Source: an uncultured Rikenellaceae bacterium
Lineage (GTDB): Bacteria > Bacteroidota > Bacteroidia > Bacteroidales > Rikenellaceae
Assembly: GCA_947074135.1 (NCBI GenBank)
Contig: CAMTOL010000007.1
Location: 1-23,511, forward strand
DNA: 23,511 nucleotides
Direction of reading: 5' to 3'
Position numbers and translations under genes: made by a program. How positions within the stretch are numbered: the first letter of the stretch is position 1; each line of letters begins with the position of its first letter. This document shows positions 8,588 through 15,187 of this stretch, piece by piece. Below the pieces are notes generated by a model, which was given only the letters and a program-made list of their open reading frames with translations, did not search any database and was not told the origin of the DNA.

Positions 8588-10561
8588 CTACAACAGTCGT
8601 TTGTAGCGGTCTGCTATCGCCATTTTGATAGAGTTCAATCCTTTGATTTGCTCCACCAACACCTCGTCAAGATCCTCACTCTGCGACATTTGCACTTGAA
8701 TATCCTTAATTCTCATCTCAACAACTTTAGACTTGTAGAGCAATACCGCCTTAGGTATCGACTTAAACAACAACTCACGCTCACTCTTTGGTCGCATATC
8801 AAAACGTGTCCAAATCTGAGATGCAGCATAGTTATCGTCCCAAGCCAAAATATCGGCAACAACAGACGTAACACCACTATCGGCAGAGTTCAATAAATCA
8901 GTTGTCGAAATAACTTCGCCACGCTCAATAGCCATCACAAAAGCCTGAAATATAAGATTATACTGCGGAACAGTAAATTCTATTCCGTCATTTACCAACT
9001 CATTTACAATGCTTTGAGCCACTGGCATTTGAACCACATTGTCATCGCTCAACTCATAATCGAACGACTGGTCGCCAAACTTAACCAAATAGCCCACCAA
9101 CTCACGTTCAAGTTCAACCATAGCCGAACCACGCTTTTTTGCACTATTCACCCGAACAACCGGTTGAACAAGAGGCTTTTGATGAGTTGTTATAGCTTGA
9201 TTTTGGGATATTTGATGTTCACGCTGCGCATTGATTCGGGCAGTTGGCAGAGCCACAATAGCCTCGACAACAGAACGACTCAACACATCATAACTAACAT
9301 CCATCATCTGGGCACACTCACGTATATAGACCTCTCTGGTTATCTTATCCTCAATCAACGAAATCGAGTGAACCACATCTTTGATAAGCTCGGCACGAGC
9401 CGCAGGGTCGCCCTCTGCATCATCGAGCAGGATTCTAGTCTTGAACCTCAAAAAATCCTCCTCCATTCGCTCAATGTAGCTCGCCAGCTCAGTAGCAGAG
9501 CGACTTTTTGCAAAACTATCGGGGTCATCGCCTTCAGGTAGCGGCACTACCCTCACATTTAACCCCTCTTTGAGCAGTATATCAATTCCTCGGAGCGATG
9601 CCTTAATACCAGCCGAGTCGCCATCGTAAATCACTGTAACATTGCGTGTAAAACGCTTTATCAATCTTACTTGCTGCTCTGTAAGCGATGTTCCACTCGA
9701 TGCCACAACATTACAAACGCCGCTTTGGTACATCTGCATCACGTCGGTATAACCCTCGACCAAAATACACTTATTTTCAGCAGTTATGGCCTTTTTGGCT
9801 TGATAAACACCGTAAAGCGTTTGACTTTTGTCGTAAATTTCACTTTGAGGCGAGTTTAGGTATTTAGCCGTCTTTTTATCGGTACTCATTGTACGCCCAC
9901 CAAAGCCAATCACACGACCAGTCAACGAATAGATAGGAAACATCACACGACCACAAAACCTATCATAATAAGAGCCGTCTTGCTCTCGAATAATAGTAAG
10001 CCCTGTCGATGTCAAAAACTTCTCCTCAAATCCCTCCTTTACAGCCGCACGACTCATCGCATCGCGAGAGCGAGAGTCGGGACAGTAGCCTAAACCGAAA
10101 GTCTCAATAGTCGATGGTGTGAAACCACGTTCGACAAAGTAAGATAATCCAATATTACGTCCATCGTCAGTCGTATTCATCTGCTCTTTGAAGTAGTTCG
10201 CCGCCCAAGAGTTCAAAACCAACATACTCTCCCTGTCGTTGTTACGTTCGATTTGAGCATCAGTCAAAGCAACCTCTTCGACCTCAATTCCATATTTACG
10301 AGCTAACCATTTAAGAGCCTCGGGATAGGTTAGCCGTTCGTGCTCCATAACAAAATTGACAGCACCGCCACCTTTTCCACAACCAAAACATTTATAGACA
10401 CCTTTTGAAGGGGAAACCATAAACGATGGAGTTTTTTCATCGTGAAAAGGGCAACAGGCAGTGTAGTTGACCCCTTTCTTACGAAGAGTAACAAAATCAC
10501 CAACGACCTCAACAATGTCTGCTGCGGCAAAAATCTTATCTATGGTAGCCTTATCAATCAT
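8588..10561 (-). CDS. dnaG: DNA primase
   Basis: A 657-residue DnaG that makes RNA primers for replication. Order of domains: N-terminal zinc-binding domain with C37-H40...C58-C61 (CPFH, CFGC); RNA-polymerase core with RFCGRVMFPI at 201-210; TOPRIM fold with EGYTD at 269-273 and DGDSAG at 313-318, whose acidic residues bind the catalytic metals; then a variable linker from about 430-480 and a C-terminal helicase-interaction domain to 657. All catalytic residues are present and length is normal for Bacteroidales. The usual dnaG-rpoD macromolecular-synthesis neighbours are absent here. Upstream on the same strand is rpmA, from which it is insulated by an intrinsic terminator. A candidate promoter lies at 10603-10630. 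No terminator is visible in the 6 bases before the convergent U32 gene. Confidence 0.97.
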   Translation of the reverse strand: MIDKATIDKIFAAADIVEVVGDFVTLRKKGVNYTACCPFHDEKTPSFMVSPSKGVYKCFGCGKGGGAVNFVMEHERLTYPEALKWLARKYGIEVEEVALTDAQIERNNDRESMLVLNSWAANYFKEQMNTTDDGRNIGLSYFVERGFTPSTIETFGLGYCPDSRSRDAMSRAAVKEGFEEKFLTSTGLTIIREQDGSYYDRFCGRVMFPIYSLTGRVIGFGGRTMSTDKKTAKYLNSPQSEIYDKSQTLYGVYQAKKAITAENKCILVEGYTDVMQMYQSGVCNVVASSGTSLTEQQVRLIKRFTRNVTVIYDGDSAGIKASLRGIDILLKEGLNVRVVPLPEGDDPDSFAKSRSATELASYIERMEEDFLRFKTRILLDDAEGDPAARAELIKDVVHSISLIEDKITREVYIRECAQMMDVSYDVLSRSVVEAIVALPTARINAQREHQISQNQAITTHQKPLVQPVVRVNSAKKRGSAMVELERELVGYLVKFGDQSFDYELSDDNVVQMPVAQSIVNELVNDGIEFTVPQYNLIFQAFVMAIERGEVISTTDLLNSADSGVTSVVADILAWDDNYAASQIWTRFDMRPKSERELLFKSIPKAVLLYKSKVVEMRIKDIQVQMSQSEDLDEVLVEQIKGLNSIKMAIADRYKRLL

Positions 10562-10602
10562 TTATAAAGATTCAAACATACACCCATACGGATATAATCT
10601 TA

Positions 10603-10630
10603 CAAAGATACGAAAAACATAATCTACAAA
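10603..10630 (-). promoter_or_regulatory. Candidate promoter of dnaG
   Basis: TATCTTTG on the minus strand (10610-10603) matches TAnnTTTG about 42 bases before the dnaG ATG. A TTTG lies at 10630-10627, but the 16-base spacing is shorter than the usual 19-20. It lies just beyond the rpmA terminator, where a dnaG promoter is needed. Confidence 0.45.
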
Positions 10631-10640
10631 AAAACAGAAA

Positions 10641-10674
10641 ATAAAAAAAGGCTTGATAGCGAACTACCAAGCCT
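10641..10674 (-). terminator. Intrinsic terminator of the rplU-rpmA operon
   Basis: AGGCTTG (10649-10655) pairs with CAAGCCT (10668-10674). After one mismatch, TAG pairs with CTA inside, closing on a CGAA loop. On the minus strand the stem is followed directly by seven T, then ATTTT. This is a textbook intrinsic terminator 57 bases past the rpmA stop. Confidence 0.9.
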
Positions 10675-10730
10675 CCTAATTATTTATTCTTAGTAATCGG
10701 AGCGGAAAACCCTAAACCCCAATCCTAAAA

Positions 10731-10991
10731 TTACTCAGCAGTTGGAACTACTGATACGAATGATTTACCCTCTGTACGTTTTTTGAAACATACAGTACCA
10801 TCAACAAGCGCAAATAGAGTGTGATCCTTACCACAACCAACATTCTCACCCGCATTGTGACGTGTGCCACGTTGACGAACGATGATGTTACCTGCTTTAC
10901 AAACTTGACCACCAAACAATTTAACGCCAAGACGTTTGCTTTCTGATTCACGGCCGTTCTTCGAACTACCTACACCTTTTTTGTGTGCCAT
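10731..10991 (-). CDS. rpmA: 50S ribosomal protein bL27
   Basis: An 86-residue bL27, whose N-terminal tail reaches the peptidyl-transferase centre. It begins directly with [14 protein letters not shown], so it lacks the cleaved N-terminal extension found in Firmicutes. The conserved GVKLFGGQ and the [28 protein letters not shown] stretch (34-61) are intact. It is cotranscribed with rplU, 37 bases upstream, in the order conserved across bacteria, and is followed by a strong terminator. Confidence 0.98.
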   Translation of the reverse strand: MAHKKGVGSSKNGRESESKRLGVKLFGGQVCKAGNIIVRQRGTRHNAGENVGCGKDHTLFALVDGTVCFKKRTEGKSFVSVVPTAE

Positions 10992-11028
10992 CTTATTGTC
11001 TTACTTTTACAGTTGGTTACTAATTTAA

Positions 11029-11460
11029 TTATTCAGCCGCTTCCTCTTTTTTAGCTTTTGGAGCCGCTTTTTTTGCTGGTTTCTCAGCCGCTACTACCTC
11101 AGCTTCAGGAGCAACTTCAGCTTTTTTAGCCTTAGGAGCTGCCGCTTTGCCCTCAACAATATCTTTGATAAGAATTTGAGTCAAACACTGACGGTGACCA
11201 TTTTTAACACGGTAACCTTTTCTACGTTTTTTCTTGAATACGATAACTTTGTCATCTTTCAAGTGACGAAGAACCTCAAACTCTACCGAAGCGCTTTCTA
11301 ACACAGGTGCGCCAACTTTAACCTGACCGTCTCTTTCGATTAGCATTACTGAAGCACAGCTCACTGCCTCGCCTTCGGCGTTTGGCAAACGGTGAACGTA
11401 GAGCTTGCGTCCTTTCTCAGCTTTAAACTGCTGACCTGCTATTTCTACAATTGCGTACAT
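11029..11460 (-). CDS. rplU: 50S ribosomal protein bL21 with a charged C-terminal tail
   Basis: Residues 1-103 form a normal bL21 that binds 23S rRNA. MYAIVEIAGQQFKAEKG opens the protein, and the basic rRNA-binding segment KKKRRKGYRVKNGHRQ spans 77-92. The family usually ends near residue 103. Here a 40-residue Ala/Lys/Glu/Pro-rich tail follows (104-143) with the block AAPKAKK twice (107-113 and 132-138). Similar tails occur in other Bacteroidota ribosomal proteins. It is probably disordered, with unknown role. First gene of the rplU-rpmA operon, with a strong promoter about 80 bases upstream. Confidence 0.97.
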   Translation of the reverse strand: MYAIVEIAGQQFKAEKGRKLYVHRLPNAEGEAVSCASVMLIERDGQVKVGAPVLESASVEFEVLRHLKDDKVIVFKKKRRKGYRVKNGHRQCLTQILIKDIVEGKAAAPKAKKAEVAPEAEVVAAEKPAKKAAPKAKKEEAAE

Positions 11461-11542
11461 TTAAGTAAATTAAAGTAAATAAATTCTGTTTCCCGCCTAT
11501 AAACTACACTCTTACCTCTAAGAAAAATAGTTTTCGGGTCGG

Positions 11543-11573
11543 CAAAGGTAGTAACTTTTTCCTAACTTTCAAA
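11543..11573 (-). promoter_or_regulatory. Promoter of the rplU-rpmA operon
   Basis: On the minus strand TTTG (11573-11570), a 19-base spacer and TACCTTTG (11550-11543) match the Bacteroidota consensus exactly. Predicted transcription start is near 11536, giving a leader of about 75 bases before the bL21 ATG. Autoregulation by ribosomal protein binding to the leader is possible, but I see no obvious structure. Confidence 0.8.
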
Positions 11574-11760
11574 TTATTTACAAATATATTTTCAAATTAA
11601 CCAAGAATTTTACACAAAAATAACTAACATAAAACTACAAACCAACTAAAAAAAAGTAATACAAAACAACTAAATGATTCTAACCACAGAACATACAACC
11701 TATATATAATTATAGAATATAACAACCTCAAAGTCCCAAAAAACTCACCAAAATCACGAG

Positions 11761-11788
11761 TTCACTAAATAACTACATTCACTAAATA
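11761..11788 (+). repeat. Direct repeat TTCACTAAATA (two copies, 17-base period)
   Basis: Identical 11-base copies occupy 11761-11771 and 11778-11788. They lie about 115-150 bases upstream of the candidate promoter of the surface lipoprotein cluster. They could be a regulator-binding pair or simply low-complexity sequence. Confidence 0.5.
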
Positions 11789-11901
11789 GAAAATGCAGAT
11801 CACACAAAAGCCAAAAACGTAAACCACTAATAACTAAACACAAACCCGCATCTCGCAATAACAAAAAGAAAAAAAAGATGCTAATTTTCGGAAAAAAGCA
11901 C

Positions 11902-11909
11902 TATATTTG
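11902..11909 (+). promoter_or_regulatory. Candidate -7 element for the DUF4493/PCMD cluster
   Basis: TATATTTG matches TAnnTTTG. No clean TTTG is found 19-20 bases upstream, although a T-rich TTTTCGG precedes it. It would give a leader of about 130 bases before the first lipoprotein ATG. It is the best match on this strand between rplU and the cluster. Confidence 0.45.
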
Positions 11910-12046
11910 TCCCGAATTATATATAGACATTTACGACACAACTGCAAGCTACTCACAAGTTTGCAACTAAATACGAGGGAATACAAAAATAAAAATTATT
12001 TTTCATTTCACAATTATTCAACAGATAAAATATTAATAAAGTAATA

Positions 12047-13306
12047 ATGAGATTTCACAAAAGAGCAAATAAAACAACTTTACGTGTACTTACACAATTA
12101 ATGTTGTGCGCTTTAGCTATCACTGGTTGCAGCAACAAAAATAGCACAAACAATGAACCTTTAACAGAAGGACTAATAACTATCTCAGGAATAAAAATTA
12201 ACACTGAATTAGCAACAAAATCAACACAAACTAAATTAGTTGTAGATGATTTAAGCCTCAGAATTGAGAATACCCGCGCAGAAATACTTCGCACTTGGGA
12301 TAACATCGATGATGTTCCTGAGATTATCAAACTAACACCAGGTAGCTACAAACTAGTAGCTTGGAAAGGAGATATCGAACTATTACCTTCCTTCGAAGAA
12401 GAGTACTTCGAAGGCGAAGCTAAATTTAGCATTACAGGAGGTCAAAATTTAGACATCCCTATTACCGTTAAACACGCTCAAACTAAAATTAATGTTGACT
12501 TCGATTCCGAAAGTTTTGATAAAGAGTACAGCGATTACTCGATAGACATCAGAACAACTACACAAAGTGACCCTGATAGAGATTTTGTCACATTTTACCC
12601 AACTACAACTGAAACAGCAAATCTATTGCCAGGTACAATAAGACTTAGACTCAAACTTACATCAAAACAAGATAACAACGAATACGAATTCTACCCTACT
12701 CCTATACCTAATGCTGCCGCAGCAGAAATAAGAACTCTCAAAATTAAGGTAGTATCTACATCTGGCAATAATACACTACAAATAACCACTGAAGATGGCT
12801 ACAAATATGAAGAGGATATAAATTTTGACCTACCAGGAACAGTACTACCTAAAGCTGCACCTGTCATAAACACTAACTTCTTCGAAAGTGGCGATATTAT
12901 TACAGGCGCTCAAGGAGTAGTACCTTCAACCAAATATGCTGGAACTATCACAGCTAAAGGAGGTATAAAAAGCGTGTTGGTTACAACAACTAATGCAAGT
13001 CTTATTGAAGCGTGGGGTACTAACCAAATTGACATTGTTAATGCTACCGATGCAGAGAAAGAAAAACTAACGAATGCTGGTTTTGTATGGGATAATGCTT
13101 TAAACAACCCTCAAACTGCTGCCCTAAAAATTGACAGAACTGAAGTCTCTTTCTTCAATGCTTTTGGTGCTCTAAATTGTGCTGATAACGAAGAGTACTC
13201 AGATTACTACTTTGAAATATTAGTTACTGATACACATAACCAAACTAATGTAAATTCAGAAACAGGAGATGGCGAAGTAAATTTTACACTGAGAATATCA
13301 AAATAA
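12047..13306 (+). CDS. DUF4493-type surface lipoprotein 1
   Basis: A 419-residue exported lipoprotein of unproven function. The signal peptide ends in lipobox ITGC with lipidated Cys28. Residues about 42-235 show the DUF4493 beta-sandwich pattern: a loop with ATKS (56-59), a strand LSLRIENTRAEILRTW, 'PEIIKLTPGSYKLVAWKGD' (91-109), 'YFEG' (120-123), then a strand and turn with Gly131-Gly132. Residues about 268-419 form a second domain shared with the next two genes and contain YYFEILVTDTHNQT (387-400). The N-terminal half resembles the transthyretin-like sandwich of Bacteroidales fimbrillins, so a structural subunit or adhesin is plausible (inference). First of five genes on one strand, with 73 bases to the next. 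Confidence 0.75.
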   Translation: MRFHKRANKTTLRVLTQLMLCALAITGCSNKNSTNNEPLTEGLITISGIKINTELATKSTQTKLVVDDLSLRIENTRAEILRTWDNIDDVPEIIKLTPGSYKLVAWKGDIELLPSFEEEYFEGEAKFSITGGQNLDIPITVKHAQTKINVDFDSESFDKEYSDYSIDIRTTTQSDPDRDFVTFYPTTTETANLLPGTIRLRLKLTSKQDNNEYEFYPTPIPNAAAAEIRTLKIKVVSTSGNNTLQITTEDGYKYEEDINFDLPGTVLPKAAPVINTNFFESGDIITGAQGVVPSTKYAGTITAKGGIKSVLVTTTNASLIEAWGTNQIDIVNATDAEKEKLTNAGFVWDNALNNPQTAALKIDRTEVSFFNAFGALNCADNEEYSDYYFEILVTDTHNQTNVNSETGDGEVNFTLRISK

Positions 13307-13327
13307 TATAATACAAAATAACACCTA

Positions 13328-13350
13328 ACACTTAATGGAAAAGTAAGTGT
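13328..13350 (+). other. Small intercistronic hairpin
   Basis: ACACTTA (13328-13334) and TAAGTGT (13344-13350) form a 7-bp stem with a 9-base loop in the 73-base gap between the first two lipoprotein genes. No T run follows, so it is not a terminator. It could stabilise or process the mRNA, or be chance. Confidence 0.3.
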
Positions 13351-13379
13351 CAATAAAAACGAAGTAAAATACAAAAGAT

Positions 13380-14711
13380 ATGAAGAAGTTTACGTTATTG
13401 GCCATCGCAGCCGTTTTAACAATTGCGTGTAAAACAAATTCTAACTCATCTTCAACAGGTGAAAATGGAAAACTAGTATTATCACTTAACCCAAAAAGTG
13501 ACATTGAAGTTGTTGAAACAAGATCAAGTTCAGTAAATATCAACGATTTTCAAATTGACATAATTGACAACGATGGGGTAAGCTATGCGAGCTACGCATC
13601 GTACAGCGATGTACCTGCAGAAATAGCACTTCCTCTAGGATTATACACAGTAAAAGCAACTACAGGAAGACTTAATGCTGCAGAGTGGGACTCTCCGCAC
13701 TTTGCAGGAAGCAAAGCTATTGTTGTGGAATCAGGCAAGACAACAAACACAAGCCTAACTTGTGCTATTACAAACGTCAAAGTAACTGTAAATTACACAA
13801 CAGAATTAGTTAAAACTTTGCGTGATGTACGTGTGACTGTATCAAGCAAATATGACGCTAGTGATGCAACGAAGATTGGCCGACTTAGCTATTACGACGG
13901 AGAAGAGAGGGGTGGCTGGTTTGCAAAACCTGTAAACAAAACACTTGACATTTATATCACAGGTACAAATATCTCTACTGGAGATTTAGTTTCGACAACA
14001 ACCTCAATATCAAATGTAGAGGCTAGACAGTGGAGAAATATAACTGTTGATACTAAAACATCTGGAACAGTAGGAATTGAGATAGTTATCGATGATACAT
14101 TAGAAAAACAAGATGATGTAGATGTTGATATTCTTGACAACAATGATATTATTGATAATAATGGTGATACAGGAAATTGGGACGAACCTGAAAATCCAGA
14201 CCCAAATCCTAACCCAAATCCAGATCCAGACCCAGATCCAGTTGACGACAAACCTACTATTACTGGTAATGCTCTTGGAACTGAAGGCTCTTCAACAGAA
14301 TTTAACATCGATCAAGTAATACGCTTTAAAATTACTCAAGGATATAATATCCTAGATGTAGCCTTAAAATCTAAAGATGATCAAGGTATATCTAATCTCT
14401 ATCTTCTAATGGAATCTGAAGCTCTACAACCACTTCTTGAAAGTATGCTCGGAATCACAGGAGAAATTGACCTTGCGAACCCAGATACTAACTCAGATTG
14501 GTATGATGTATTCACTCAAATTGGTTTACTCGACCCAGCTGTTCCTGTCAAAGGACAAAAAGAGTATATGTTCTCTGTAGGAGGACTTATGGAGATGCTT
14601 TGGGCTGTAATTGAAAACACTTCAAACCAAGGAGATACTCATCTCTTCCATTTAAAAGTTGTGGACGCTAAAGGACAAACAGAAAAAACTCTCTCAATTA
14701 TTCTAGAATAA
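13380..14711 (+). CDS. DUF4493-type surface lipoprotein 2
   Basis: A 443-residue exported lipoprotein, function unknown. Lipobox TIAC with lipidated Cys17, followed by a Ser/Asn-rich spacer. The DUF4493 sandwich spans about 30-235: ETRS at 46-49, 'VPAEIALPLGLYTVKA' (78-93), 'PHFAGSKAIVVESGK' (106-120) with turn Gly119. An acidic, Asn/Asp/Pro linker at 240-290 contains a run of NP/DP dipeptides (274-287), a typical rigid spacer. The second domain (291-443) has VKGQKEYMFSVGG and ends with HLFHLKVVDAKGQT (421-434), aligning with the VTDTHNQT region of the preceding gene. Same strand, 53 bases before the third lipoprotein gene, so one operon is likely. Confidence 0.75.
   Translation: MKKFTLLAIAAVLTIACKTNSNSSSTGENGKLVLSLNPKSDIEVVETRSSSVNINDFQIDIIDNDGVSYASYASYSDVPAEIALPLGLYTVKATTGRLNAAEWDSPHFAGSKAIVVESGKTTNTSLTCAITNVKVTVNYTTELVKTLRDVRVTVSSKYDASDATKIGRLSYYDGEERGGWFAKPVNKTLDIYITGTNISTGDLVSTTTSISNVEARQWRNITVDTKTSGTVGIEIVIDDTLEKQDDVDVDILDNNDIIDNNGDTGNWDEPENPDPNPNPNPDPDPDPVDDKPTITGNALGTEGSSTEFNIDQVIRFKITQGYNILDVALKSKDDQGISNLYLLMESEALQPLLESMLGITGEIDLANPDTNSDWYDVFTQIGLLDPAVPVKGQKEYMFSVGGLMEMLWAVIENTSNQGDTHLFHLKVVDAKGQTEKTLSIILE
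14205..14241 (+). repeat. Asn-Pro/Asp-Pro coding microrepeat
   Basis: Tandem degenerate 6-base units (ccaaat, ccagat, ccagac) encode alternating NP and DP in the linker of lipoprotein 2. Each unit is two codons long, so expansion or contraction would alter linker length in frame. Confidence 0.6.
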
Positions 14712-14764
14712 TCTAAATAACTGAGCCTGGTATTTTAAATAAAAGAAACTGAAAAGTATTAAAA

Positions 14765-15124
14765 ATGAGATATAGATTATTAGCAATATTGTCTTTCTTA
14801 GCGATAGCTCTTTGCGGATGCGCGAAAAGTTCGGTGGGGACTGAAGAAGATTCGGTTCAGATAAAAATGCAAGTTAAAACGAACTCTAACGCAAATATTG
14901 TATCAATAGCAACTCGCAATTCAGAAGCTGACCCTACATATAGACTCACTATCTATAATAGCTCAAATGAAATTGTTAGAAGTTATGAAGATGCTTACAA
15001 TACAGGAGATCTAAGACTAAAAGCTGGAACATATCGTTTTGTAGTAGAAAGCGGAACCAATAGTGATGCCGCTATTAATAATCCATACTACATTGGCGCA
15101 AAAGTCGTAAATGTTTTTGCGTGA
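14765..15124 (+). CDS. N-terminal fragment of lipoprotein 3 (DUF4493 half-domain)
   Basis: If TGA terminates, this 119-residue product is made: lipoprotein signal (Cys19), the ATRN motif and the first half of the DUF4493 sandwich, ending just after the NPYYIG segment (106-111). It would lack several strands of the sandwich and probably not fold on its own. Confidence 0.5.
   Translation: MRYRLLAILSFLAIALCGCAKSSVGTEEDSVQIKMQVKTNSNANIVSIATRNSEADPTYRLTIYNSSNEIVRSYEDAYNTGDLRLKAGTYRFVVESGTNSDAAINNPYYIGAKVVNVFA
15122..15124 (+). other. In-frame TGA at a conserved glycine codon
   Basis: Codon context is GCG-TGA-GCT. Aligning the three consecutive DUF4493 proteins from the Y/H-x-x-G motif places this codon at position 13, where protein 1 has Gly132 and protein 2 has Gly119. 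A single G-to-T change (GGA to TGA) explains it. Confidence 0.8.
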
Positions 15125-15187
15125 GCTGAACATTTAGTTGCAATTAACGATAAATTTAGCAACTTAACAGTATGTGCCGCATTCCCT

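Larger units (their letters stand above)
11574..12046. other. Gene-free, G-poor region upstream of the surface lipoprotein cluster
   Basis: No gene is seen in the 586 bases between rplU and the first DUF4493 gene. The rplU promoter occupies the left end. From about 11581 to 11880 the plus strand holds only about 18 G in 300 bases by hand count, while C is several-fold commoner: a strong strand asymmetry that I cannot explain by coding. An 11-base direct repeat lies at 11761-11788. A -7-like element lies at 11902-11909, leaving a leader of about 130 bases. Confidence 0.5.

Noticed and set aside
9014..9541. 175-residue plus-strand open frame
   Set aside because: It lies wholly antisense within dnaG, is His/Leu-rich and has no recognisable domain.
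11942..11967. Hairpin or invertible-promoter repeat (TGCAAG...TTTGCA)
   Set aside because: Only five or six imperfect pairs, with no second inverted copy flanking the candidate promoter, so a phase-variable inversion is not supported.
14199..14241. Short tandem repeat as a CRISPR or regulatory array
   Set aside because: The units are two codons long, have no spacers and lie inside a coding frame as an NP/DP linker.
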